DNA of 39,634 nt from Mastigamoeba balamuthi (lineage: Eukaryota > Evosea > Mastigamoebida > Mastigamoebidae). Position 1 is the stretch's first letter. Each line of letters opens with the position of its first letter. The DNA is taken from assembly GCA_902651635.1 (NCBI GenBank), contig CACRSC010000043.1, positions 248,810-288,443 of the forward strand, in the 5' to 3' direction. Positions 21,341 through 30,872 of the stretch are shown here, one piece after another. The notes beneath the pieces are model-generated. The model searched no databases and was not told where the DNA came from. It saw nothing but the letters and a program-made list of their open reading frames with translations. A program made the position numbers and the translations under genes.

Positions 21341-21605
21341 CGGCGCGGGTGGGGAGGCCGCGGGGTGGCGCGCGCTCACAGTACGGGTGCACGTGCGCGT
21401 TGGGTTTGTGCCCCCGGCTGAAATATTTCCCCTTTTGCGGGGAAGAAAAAACAAAAAAAATCAGATGCGCTGGCCCCCACGCTTTTTCATCGCCGGAGAT
21501 ACGGAGGGGGGCCTCCAAACACGACGGGTTTTTTCTCCGTGTATGTCGCCTGCACCTTTTGTGAAGGTGTGGGGGGCTGGGTGCGCTACCGCGGCTATAC
21601 GACAC

Positions 21606-23150
21606 TCAATTGATGCGGTGGAGCAGGTCGAGCAAGTGGGCGAGAGCCGACAACCCAGCTGCGGCGGCGGCACTGAAGCTCCGGCCGCCCGCCGACTGCG
21701 ATTCGGGTTCGCGGGCCGAGCAGCCGCTCTGCCACTCGGACAGCACGATGGCGTGCCACCCTGCCTCTGTGCGAGCTGCGTGTCAAAAGAGAGCGGTCCC
21801 GAGGGGGGCACAGACACTCAGGCGGCGTTGGGAGGGCGTACGGTCGACCGAGTAGGGGTACTCCCAGTGCCGCGCCCCGTAGACATCGTTCAGCCTCGAA
21901 AGGAACGCACTCGCGCTTGTGCAGTCACCGGAGCGCACGGCAGCAACGGCGACACTGGTCCACGGGAAGTCGGACACTGCCAGGGCTTCCCACTTCTTCC
22001 CGTGGGCTGCGATGAGCTTCGCGAAGACGGTCTTGGCCCTCTCCGGGGGCTGCGTGTAGGACCACAGAGCGGGCCATACATTCGCCGTGGCGTCGGCATA
22101 CCACACGTCCCAGTTGCACTCCTGCATGCCATGAATCAGCGGGGCTCTGCCAGTTACGCTGGGTCCAGGAAACAGGAGACCGGAGGTACCTGCTCCCCTA
22201 TTTCGGGAACGTATTCCGTTCTCTGGGGCTTGTAGAGCGCCGACTCGATGGCGCTGGCAATGGAGTCCCTGATCGCCACCACACTGGTGACGTCTTTTGC
22301 TCCCAAGAAGCGGGTTTTGGTCTCGGCATACGCGTCCAGGCCGTACCACACCTTCGCAGGGAAGAGAGGTCAGCTCGGGGGGTACGCAAAGGATGATCCC
22401 CTGATCTCACTTCAACGTTGTCCATGAGGTAGCACGCCTTGTACCACGGGCACGCCCATGTGAGGTTGCTGGGGGAGAGCGTGCTGCTGATCACTCTGAA
22501 CACGCACTCCATCCTGCCCTCGATCGTCCTGACGTACCCCACATCCCCTCCTGGGCGCCGAGCCTCATGAGATCCCCGCATACGTGCTACACTGCGCACC
22601 GGCCACGAGATAGTCGCGCACGACAGCGAGGAACAGAGCCGCGTACGAGTCGCTCGAGTCGTACGAGCACTGCTTCTTCCCACCAATGTCCTTGCGCTCG
22701 CACTCCTCCGCCTGCCCCCGGCCCACGTTGTAGTCGAACACAGTGCACTCGACCCCGCCGGGGTCGTCGGATGCCGTGTTGAGGTGCCGCAGGTACCACT
22801 CGATCCAGAGCCGCACTGTGGGCACGTAATGCGCCTGCAGCCCCAGCGACGAGGCGCCTCGCAGCAGCCCGATGAGCCCTATCTCGGCGAGGTACGGCGA
22901 CACCCACGTGGCGGGCGTGCGGGCGTGGCCCTCCACGTAGTCCGACGCAGCAGCGATGGCGCCGTACGCGGGTGACGTGGTGTTGCTGGTGTACTGGCAG
23001 GACGCGATGTCTGCGTGGGGCGCGGTCAGAGACGGGGCAGAGCGCACGGGGAAGCGGCCTACGGTCGAGCACGTCGACCAGTGGCCGTTCAGCAGCGCGG
23101 CAAGCGCAGGCGCCTGCGCAGATCAGCACAGCGAGAGCAATAACGGACAT
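21606..23150 (-). CDS. Secreted six-hairpin glycosidase-like protein
   Basis: Six exons, 23063-23150, 22600-23010, 22411-22550, 22190-22351, 21842-22121 and 21606-21775, join in phase to 416 residues. The first residues, MSVIALAVLICAGACA, form a signal peptide and fix the start. The mature protein is rich in helices with aromatic and acidic motifs (DHIASCQYTSNTTSPAYG, DSYAALFLAVVRDYL, CYLMDNVEVWYGL, CNWDVWYADATANVWPALW). That pattern recalls the (alpha/alpha)6 six-hairpin glycosidase fold, but I cannot name a family or a catalytic pair. The C-terminus is an Ala/Leu-rich helix (SFSAAAAAGLSALAHLLDLL), possibly a GPI-anchor signal, though it ends in HRIN. Intron 1 has a clear CTGACC branch motif. 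It lies next to an MFS transporter, which could handle a released sugar; that link is speculative. Confidence 0.7.
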
Positions 23151-23293
23151 CCAGAATCAACAGTGAAAGATTCCCAAATCTGATTTGCAGACGACGTAAC
23201 CAGGGGGGGGCAGGCTCGCCAAATGGTTGAAGACTAGTCTTGTTATATCGCACCGGTGGGTGGCACCGGGGGGCGACTGTGGTGTGAATAAGT

Positions 23294-25189
23294 TCAAAGG
23301 CCAAACGAGAGCGGGCTGACGTAGACCTGCGAGTCGGGACGCTTCTGCTTAGAGAACGTCTCCATGAGCACGTACTCCCCGGTCCCAGCGCGGGCCTTGC
23401 GCTCCTCGGACCTCCTGCGCATGATGCGCAGCAGCGGCGGGGCCACGTACTGGATGACCTCCTGGCACACGATCACGACCGACGCGAGCGCGGCGACGAC
23501 GAGGTACGCCGCACGCGGGTCGCCCAAGAGGTCTGCGGCAGCGCCAGAGATGAGGGGCATGATGGAGCCGCCGAACGCGAGGATGGCCTCGTTGATGCCG
23601 ACGGCGGTGCCCGAGCAGCGGACAGAGGCGCTGAGGCCCAGGAGGATTCCGAAGCCGCCGCCGAAGCCGCAGAGGCACGAGACGAAGATCAGAGCGACGG
23701 GGTCGCGGATGAGGCTGATGAGCACGAGGCCGGCGACGGGCAGGCACTCGGCAAAGTACAGCAGGACGCGGCGGCGGCCCCACTTCTGGCGGCAGAGCAC
23801 GAAGAACAGCGTCGACTGCCACACGAACAGGCAGCAGAGGAAGATGCCGATGAACAGCTCGATCGCGTGCTTCTCGGCCGCAGACTCCGGGTCCACAGCC
23901 GAGCTTGACGCCGACGCCGAGCTCGAGAACTGTCGGCACGTGTCAGCGAGCGAACCAAACGCAAGCAAGCGGGAGACGAATGCGGACCCAGGACGCGATG
24001 GCATCGGGGATGCGCACGCTGGACTTGTGGAAGGAGATCTTGTAGTACATGGCATACTTGAGGAACTGGCTCACGATGGCGCAGATCATGCCGTTCATGC
24101 TGCAGAGCGCGCGAGCTGTGAGGACTGGACAGGCGACACGGCGGAGCACGGGGGGGTGATCGGCCGTACTAGAAGTTCATGAACCAGCACTGGATCATGT
24201 AGACCATGCTCTTGTCGCGGTCGGCGACGGGGTCCGGCAGGGGCTCGTCCTCGGAGAAGATGCCCTTGACGTAGTCGACGGCACGGCGGAAGAAGCTCCT
24301 GTGGACCAGGAGCTTGGGCACGTCGTTCTCGTTCACGGTCTCGTCGTCGTCGTCGACCTTCTGGGCGTCGTGCACCGGGAACTCGCCGTCGTCGGGCAGC
24401 TCGGCGTCCTTGTCCACGGGGAACTCACCGTCGTTGTTGACGGGCAGCCACGCCAGCGCGGACCTCCAGCGGCACGGCAGCAGGTCGGGCAGGTAGATCA
24501 CCTGTGTCGACGAGAGGATGACCACGAAGACCCACGACACGGCGACGCCGAGCACGCCCTTGAGGTACCCGGCGAACACGAACCCCACCTGTCGCAACAG
24601 CCGCTGAGTGCCTCGCCCTCGATCTGCTGGGTTGGGTTTTGCCGTACAGATTTGCCGACGCTCCAGGAGCTGCTGAAGACGCTCAGGTAGAAGTCCTTGC
24701 GGGCCGGAGGCGCGTCGAGGCTGACAAAGGTCTGGATGATGGTCCAGTACACGCCCCTGCCCACGGCCATGACGATGGCCGAGACGTAGAAGGCCCACAT
24801 GCTGTGGATGTACATGGGGAAGAGGCACGCGAAGACGAACGTGGTCACCGAGAGGCGCAGGACCCATCCGGGGTTGTACGTGCGCACCTTGAAGACGCCG
24901 CACAGGAAGCTGCACAGCGCGTACACGATGTTGTAGACAGCGCTCAGGACGGCGAGCTCCGACGACGACGCCCCCATCTCGCTCGCAACCTGAGGTGCGC
25001 GGTGCACATTTGTTCGTTCGCGATTTTTGTCTGTCAGTTTTTGGAAGAAAAATACTGACTGCGGAAGAAGCGCACGAGGGGCATCAGGATCCAGTAGAAG
25101 AACCCGCTGAAGTTGTTGACAAAGGCGGCCAGGCAGTAGCGCCAGAAGTTGCCCATCACCGCCGAGCCCACACACCGCAGGTTCACCAT
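23294..25189 (-). CDS. Major facilitator superfamily transporter
   Basis: A 12-helix membrane transporter of the MFS type. Exons 25076-25189, 24648-24989, 24170-24588, 23988-24099 and 23294-23929 join in phase to 540 residues. Helix 1 is CLAAFVNNFSGFFYWILMPL; helices 2-6 follow (AVYNIVYALCSFLCGVF, VTTFVFACLFPMY, FYVSAIVMAVGRGVYW, GFVFAGYLKGVLGVAVSWVF). The central cytosolic loop is long and very acidic (DDDDETVNENDVPKLL) and contains a duplicated DGEFPV motif. The second half has six more helices, with GRRRVLLYFAECLPVAGL after helix 8 like the MFS motif A repeat, then GFGGGFGILLGLSASVRC. The C-tail is basic. The substrate cannot be told from sequence. The start ATG at 25189 places helix 1 about 17 residues in. 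Confidence 0.85.
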
Positions 25190-25638
25190 TTCCTTCTGTG
25201 TGGGTGTACCCTGTCCTCGGAGCGCAAGGTACAAAAAGAGAGCAGAAAAATCTATATCTGGGTATGACAGAAAAAAACGGGAACAATGGTGCATCGTTTC
25301 AGCACTGTCCCGTTCGTGCATTGCGTGCAAGGTGTAGCCAGCAACGACAACGTTCTGCTCAGGTTTGTATAGGTCGACTTCAGCGAAACGGCACAGAAAT
25401 CGGTTTTTCTCGAGGAAAAACTCGCGCCCGCCGCACCCAAGCGGTGTGGACATCATACCGACCGAGGGGAACAAACGAAACACATGCCCAAGCACTTCGC
25501 ATCTATAGCGCAACAACAATTGAAGTATTTATGTCTCTATCGCAGGCTGCCGTCTCCTCGGCATACATCTAGTCCCATAATCAAATCTCTTGGGCCATCT
25601 GATAGGCGATCACATAGTTGAGGATTATTCTTCATAAG
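25190..25638. other. Intergenic, MFS promoter to SRP RNA copy 2
   Basis: About 450 bases that should hold the MFS promoter and the upstream control region of SRP RNA copy 2. It is more A/T-rich than its surroundings, with TATATCT near 25251. I could not find an upstream element clearly shared with SRP RNA copy 1. No gene is supported. Confidence 0.4.
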
Positions 25639-25938
25639 ATTGGTAGGGTGGGGTAGCGACCACCTGTGGCCCGAGCGGGTACCTCAAAGCACGGGATGGC
25701 GGCGCGGCGGGCCAGAGGGCGGACCAACCTCACGTCGAGGTCGTGCCCCAGCCAAGCGCGGTGTTGGCAGCGGCACTGGGAGGTAACTCGCCGGTGTCAC
25801 GGTCATTGAAGACCGAGGGAAAGCGTCAGGCCGGCAACGGAACAGCGAAAACTCGGCGCACTGCGCAGTGGAGGGATCACACTGGCTGAGTGAGGAGCCG
25901 CATGCTCAGCTCGCCCACGCCGTCAGACCGTGTTTTTG
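25639..25938 (+). ncRNA. SRP RNA (7SL), copy 2
   Basis: Identical over 300 bp to copy 1 at 12633-12932 and in the same orientation, 13,006 bp away. The helix 8 signature AGGCCGGCAACGGAACAG and the following AAAACTC lie at about 25828-25854. The transcript ends in TTTTT at 25933-25937. The flanks of the two copies are unrelated: identity starts at ATTGGTAG and stops right after the T run, so the repeat equals the transcription unit. Both copies look intact and probably both are expressed. Confidence 0.8.
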
Positions 25939-26191
25939 GTACTGAAAGGGAGGGAGGCTTGCAATCGATCTGTTTGGCACACCGGAAGACCAATTCGAAT
26001 TGAAATTGAAGTTTGATGTTCACCTGCTTGCTGGATTGAGGCTGGTTGCTTCATTTCAGCAGTTCGTTGATCACGGCAGTGGTTGTCAGCCGTCCGCCTA
26101 GAACACAGCGAGTTCCAATGTTTGTCACATGAGCCGTGACGTCGAGGTGGGGGGAGAGGCACAGGGCTTAAAAACGCGATCATCTTCAGAA

Positions 26192-28104
26192 TCAGAACGG
26201 GCGAAGACCCAGGCCGCCCAGGGCGGTGGCGAGGTGGTGGCCCAGCCCGCGGTCCGAGGGCGCGGCTCCCTGGCCTCCGCCCACCTGCGGGCGCACGTTG
26301 AAGTCCGAGCGCATCAGGTTGAGGCGCAGCAGCGTCGCCTCTGCCTCGCTCTGGAACTCGGCACCCATGCGCAGCGCCTGCTCGTACGTGCTGTTGCGCT
26401 GGTCTGTGAACCTCGCGTACATAATACGCTGCAGAGAAAAAAAAAGTCAAAAACAACAGCAAGACTTCAGGGGAGGGAGGGCTTTGCCTTCTGCGAGTCG
26501 ATGCGGGCGTGGATGAGGTCGTCGCTGATGAGCCTGGCGAGCTCGCGCTCGAGGTCGTCGGCGGTCGTCGAGAACGCCTCGGCCATGCGCACGAGGTCGA
26601 CGCTGGCGTAGGGGCTGAAGTACTGCACGAGCGCCCGCTCGCGGATGCGCGTGCAGAGCACCGCGATGTGGTCGTGCATCTGAGGGTCCAGCAGCATCTC
26701 CCCGCGCAGGCGCTCGATGGCCGCCAGGCACGGCGTGTACCTCGACGCGAAGAAGTCTGCGGAGAGCACAGAGAGCGCTCGTCAGCTTGGGGGGGTGGCA
26801 GCCCGACACCACTGCATCCACCGCACCGGCGACGGCGGTGGCCAGGGCTGGGCAGCCCTTCTCGAGGACCTCGCGGAACGAGACGCTGTCGATGACCAGG
26901 CGGCGGAGCTCGGGGCGCTCGAACGTGGCCAGCGCGCACAGTGCGCCGGCGACGGCGACGTCGTGGACGGTGATGGCCTCCGCGGGGTCCTCGAGCGCGG
27001 CGGCCGTCGCCTCGAGCAGCTTGCGCGCGGCCATCTTGTAGTTGCGGTTCTCGAGGCTCGCCATGCCGCTGTAGCACCTGATGCGCGGCACAAAGAGCTT
27101 GTCGCCCACGTCCTTGAGCTGCTCCGCCTTGCTCACAGTGTTGACGATCTGCGCAGCCCAACCGCCTGGGTGAGAGAAGAGAGGAGGGGCAGAGAGAGGG
27201 AGAGAGATGCCCCCCCCCTTGCAGCGCACGTTCCCGAAGTTGCCGAGCTCGAAGCTGATGCGGAGGATGCTGAGGTACGTGCTGGCGGCCTGGGCGGGGG
27301 TCGACGCGTGGTCGCGCGACTTGCTGTGCCAGCGCAGCGCGTTCGCGAGGTCGCCCGCGCTGTAGTAGTGCCTCGCCCCCGCCACGTACGTCTCCTGCGG
27401 CGCGCACGCGGCTCAGCCCGCCTCTCTCACCCACCGCCCACCCAGAGGCCAGAGGGAGGGGCGCTTGCGCGTACGTAGATGCGGTCCTTGGCCATGGAGG
27501 AGCGCGCCGCGGCAAGCTCCGCCTCGATCTGCTCCATCCGCGTGGCGCCCTCGTGCTCCAGCTTCGCGACCCAGTCCTGACGGTGAGAGGACCGGGCAGG
27601 GGGAGGGGAGAGAGAGAGAGGGAAGGGGCGGTATGTCAGCCAGCAGGGGCGAGTTGAACGGCGCGTTGGCGGTGCCGGGGGGAGGGAGCGGGCGGACGGC
27701 GTCGAAGGGCACGGAGATGCCCGCGTGGGTCAGCCTGTCGTGCGCGATCTTGTAGAGCGCCGTGTTGGTGCCCTGCTTGACTCGCTCCAGGAGCAACGCC
27801 GCTGCCAGAAGACAATCAACTCGTAATTGAGATATCGGGAAATTCAATGTGAGTTGGGAGGAGGGCCCGCTCCCGATTTCACTCGGAGCGGCGCCGCGTC
27901 CGGCGCACCGCACTGGGGCAGGATGTCCTCGCAACGCTCGGCGGCGAAGAGGAGGCGGTGGAGAAGGGCGTTTCCGTGGTAAGGCGCGACGAACGCGTTG
28001 AGGTCGAAGCCCGGCGGCGCCCTGACCTTGGGCACGCGCTCGACGGGCGGCTGCTGCGCCTGAGCGATCGTAGCGGCGGCCGACGACGTGCTGCTCGTGC
28101 TCAT
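26192..28104 (-). CDS. CSN1: COP9 signalosome subunit 1 (CSN1)
   Basis: A PCI-domain scaffold subunit of the COP9 signalosome, the complex that removes NEDD8 from cullins. Exons 27909-28104, 27698-27801, 27475-27576, 27230-27394, 26827-27148, 26488-26756 and 26192-26428 join in phase to 464 residues, close to animal CSN1. Family positions are recognisable: YHGNALLHRLLFAAERC, DWVAKLEHEG, RHYYSAGDLANALRWHSKSR (TPR-like helices), VSKAEQLKDVG, ALCALATFERPELRRLVIDS, FFASRYTPCLAAI, then the PCI winged helix with RERALVQYFSPYASVDLVRM and LISDDLIHARIDSQKRIMYA. The last intron (26429-26487) starts GC after AAG and ends TCTCTGCAG, a GC-AG intron required by the family alignment. Helices from the N-terminus onward should contact the CSN ring. 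Confidence 0.93.
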
Positions 28105-28253
28105 TGATTCGGACGATAAGTGGTGGTGATCAACACCAAAGCCCTCGCAAACCAAACGAGGAGATTTCGGGTCCACTAGATTCGCATATCTACCCCAGAT
28201 TTTCCCCGTCAGCCTGAAGGGGTTTCCGTTCCTATTCACAAGCCACTTGTTCA

Positions 28254-29314
28254 CTATTTCTCGTTGTCGACAACGTCACCAAAGAGCTCAAATGCTCCCA
28301 CGTGAGCACACCCCGCATTCGCGCCGGTGATGCGGAAGGCCGAGTAGTAGGTCGACCCCTGCTGGAGGCTCCAGAGGGCGCGAGGCGCGGCCGCCAGGGC
28401 CAGGTCGTTCTCGTGCCTCAGCAGAGTGACCCACTGCCTGCCGTCGAACGCCTGGAACAGCCAGCAGGACAGGCGCGCCCCGCAGCTGCTCACCGTCGAG
28501 AGGCAGTACGCCGACGGGCAGACCCTGACGTCCTTGAAGGCCACCGTGATGCTCCACCCCGGGGCGACCAGGTGCAGCCCGTGCATGCTGGGCTCTGCCC
28601 TGTCCGCCACAAACGACGCTCGAACGATGGTCAAAGGGGCACTGGAGATGTAGGGCACCTGCGCCCTCCATATCGGGACGCAGTCAACAGCCACCTTGGG
28701 CCGGTGTCAGGTTCCCCGCACGGTACCAACGAGTAACGAGTACGGCGCAGACTTACATCGACTGCGCCCACGGACAGCGGGTTCGAGTACACCTGGTCGC
28801 GGCTTTTGGAGCAGCCCAGCCAACGCAGGACCCCGCTGGCCCAGGGCCCAATGGGCGGGAACGAGTGCACGCGGAGCAGCCGCAGCAGCCCCCGAATCTG
28901 GTAGAAGTCCGCCTCGGCGAGAAGCTCTTCGAGGTCCGCGGGGGAGTCGGGCTTGATGAGCAGCCCAGAGCGCAGGTAGTTGAGTATCGTGTCGAAGTGC
29001 TTGGGAGACCGGTCGATGAAGTACGTCCCGTCCTCGTCCTTCACGGCAGCGGGCCCCTCGTCCGAGAACATCGCCGAGAGCACGCTGTGCTCGCGGTGGA
29101 GCGTCGCGAGGGCTGTCCGGAACACGCGGCCCCCGACGTCGAGCTTGACGGTGTCGCTGGCAAAGTTGACGCCTCTGACACGGGCCTTCAGCTGCTCGTA
29201 CTCTGCGCGGTCGCTCTCGAGCCTCCTGCGGCCCTCCTCCAGCTCGGCCACCTCCTCGCCGAGGCGTTCCTGGACTTCTGTGAGGTATTTCGCAACGTCC
29301 TCAAGGCCACTCAT
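28254..29314 (-). CDS. KCTD-type BTB (T1) protein with galactose-binding-like C-terminus
   Basis: Two exons, 28757-29314 and 28254-28694, join in phase to 332 residues. Residues 1-48 are a coiled coil (EVQERLGEEVAELEEGRRRL). The BTB/T1 domain follows: VKLDVGGRVFRTALATLHRE, then SAMFSDEG, GTYFIDRSPKHFDTILNYLR and LLAEADFYQIRGLL. KCTD-type T1 domains oligomerise and often recruit substrates to cullin-3 ligases. The C-terminal 140 residues look like an F5/8-type beta-sandwich (CWLFQAFDGRQWVTLLRHEN, YYSAFRITGAN, VGAFELFGD), as in some BTB proteins. Its neighbour CSN1 acts on cullins, but no operon is implied. The start is 128 bp from the divergent start of the gene at 29443. Confidence 0.85.
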
Positions 29315-29442
29315 CGATCACTTGGCTGCGGGTCGAAGAAGTCGAACTGAGAGGGGCGATCAATATCTAGATTCCCGCGGACCGTTGATTCACAAAAGAT
29401 ACTCGGCGGCCACAACCGGCGGCTCCAAAGGGGGGGCCATCC

Positions 29443-30693
29443 ATGCCAACTGGCAGCCCGCGCGGCGCCGCACCTCGCCGGACGCTGCGAGCCGCTGCGC
29501 TGTGCTGCGCCGCCGCCCTCCACCAGCGGCTGGGCAGCGACAGCCCCCTCGCGCTCATCGACGTCCCGCTGCTGCAGTCCATCTTCCTCTCGTACGTCGC
29601 CCCGCCGCCTGTGCTCGTCGGCTGCTGGTACATGCACCGCGGCGTCCCCGTCGAGTCGGAGATGTACGGCAGCTCGTCCTTCTCCGCGTCCATCCTGCGC
29701 GCGGGGTCGCCGGCCGCGGTGCTGGCGGCGCCCGCGTCGGACGGCATCCCGTTCTTCGCGAGGCTCGAGGCGTTCACGGGCTGCGTGGCCGCCGCGAGCG
29801 TCTCGTACCTGCGCAGCACCGACTCGGACGGCTACGACCCCGTGCACGTGACGCTGCACACGTGGGACCCCAGCAGCGGGGCCGCGCTCTGGTCGCTGTC
29901 GTGGTACTGCCAGCGCATGGAGGGCGAGTGGAAGCTGCTCGCCTACGACGTGCTCCCCGAGCGCGGCGCCGAGTGCCTCGCCTTCTGCACCGACAGCGGC
30001 ATCTGCATCGCACCCATCTCGGGCGAGCAGGTCGGGCGCGTGCGCGTCGTCGACGGCACCGCGCGGCTCTCGCCGTACATCCTGCAGTGGCAGGACAGGG
30101 CCCGGCTGCTCGCGCTCAGCTGGAGCGCGGAGGAGCACACGGTCAGGGTCGTCTGCGCCAGGACCGGCGCCGTCCTGCGGACCGCCAAGATCCCCGCGGT
30201 CTCGGAGGAGAACTCGCTGCTCTGCGGGTGGATACGCACGCAGTCGCCGCTGCTGCAGCCCGGGTACTACTTCGTCTGCAGCGACCAGTGCGAGGCGATG
30301 CTGCTGACGCGCATCTCGGACGCGCGCTCGTACTCGTTCTCGGGCGCCTGCGGGATGCTGCCGCTGGGGGCGGGCAGGTACCTCCTGAACCACCGCCGCA
30401 GAGGCCTGCCGTACATCGTGACGGTCACCAGCAGGGGCTGCAGCATCCCGCGGGCGCTCTGCGCCGAGGCCAGCAGGGCCATGCAGCAGAGCCCTGCGGT
30501 CGGCGTCTGCGGGGACACGGTCTACGTCGTCCGCCCGGGCAAGAGGGCCAGCAGGGTCGTCTGCTCGAGGCTCGAGACGGGCAGAGAGGTCCACAGCTTC
30601 GTCCTGCCGTTCGGACTCCCCGGGGGACGCTCGGCAGTGGCCGTTCTCCCGTTTAGCGAGAACGGCTCCCCCTGTTTTCTGAAACACGTGTAA
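29443..30693 (+). CDS. Unknown protein, 416 residues, intronless
   Basis: A single long exon with strong codon bias like its neighbours. I do not recognise a family. The N-terminus (SPLALIDVPLLQSIFLSYVA) is shaped like an F-box helix pair, which is only a suggestion. The rest is a succession of short hydrophobic beta strands with W, G and C residues (GCWYMHRGVPVESEM, WYCQRMEGEWKLLAYDV, RLLALSWSAEEHTVRVVCAR, VCGDTVYVVRPGKRASRVV), consistent with a beta-propeller-like fold. F-box plus propeller proteins are substrate adaptors in eukaryotes, but that role is inference. No signal peptide is evident; residues 16-26 are alanine-rich but preceded by arginines. Confidence 0.7.
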   Translation: MPTGSPRGAAPRRTLRAAALCCAAALHQRLGSDSPLALIDVPLLQSIFLSYVAPPPVLVGCWYMHRGVPVESEMYGSSSFSASILRAGSPAAVLAAPASDGIPFFARLEAFTGCVAAASVSYLRSTDSDGYDPVHVTLHTWDPSSGAALWSLSWYCQRMEGEWKLLAYDVLPERGAECLAFCTDSGICIAPISGEQVGRVRVVDGTARLSPYILQWQDRARLLALSWSAEEHTVRVVCARTGAVLRTAKIPAVSEENSLLCGWIRTQSPLLQPGYYFVCSDQCEAMLLTRISDARSYSFSGACGMLPLGAGRYLLNHRRRGLPYIVTVTSRGCSIPRALCAEASRAMQQSPAVGVCGDTVYVVRPGKRASRVVCSRLETGREVHSFVLPFGLPGGRSAVAVLPFSENGSPCFLKHV

Positions 30694-30872
30694 CTTTTAC
30701 GCTTTCCGTGCCCCTTAGATTTTTCTCGTTGGATTGTGTGAGATACCAGTGGTTGGGGGCCGTGAATCTGGTCTGACCGTTAGACTCTCCAACCCCCCCG
30801 CATTTGTCATACAATCGCCATCGCTCCGAGGGGGCCTACTCGACCGAGCGCGCACACAGAGCAAACGAGACC

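Noticed and set aside
23089-23304. Small minus-strand frame upstream of the secreted glycosidase-like gene
   Set aside because: It overlaps that gene's signal-peptide exon in another frame and shows no domain.
28980-30656. Long plus-strand frame overlapping the BTB gene and the gene at 29443
   Set aside because: Over the BTB gene it is the antisense shadow, and over 29443-30693 it gives an Arg-rich translation out of frame with the hydrophobic, beta-rich protein.
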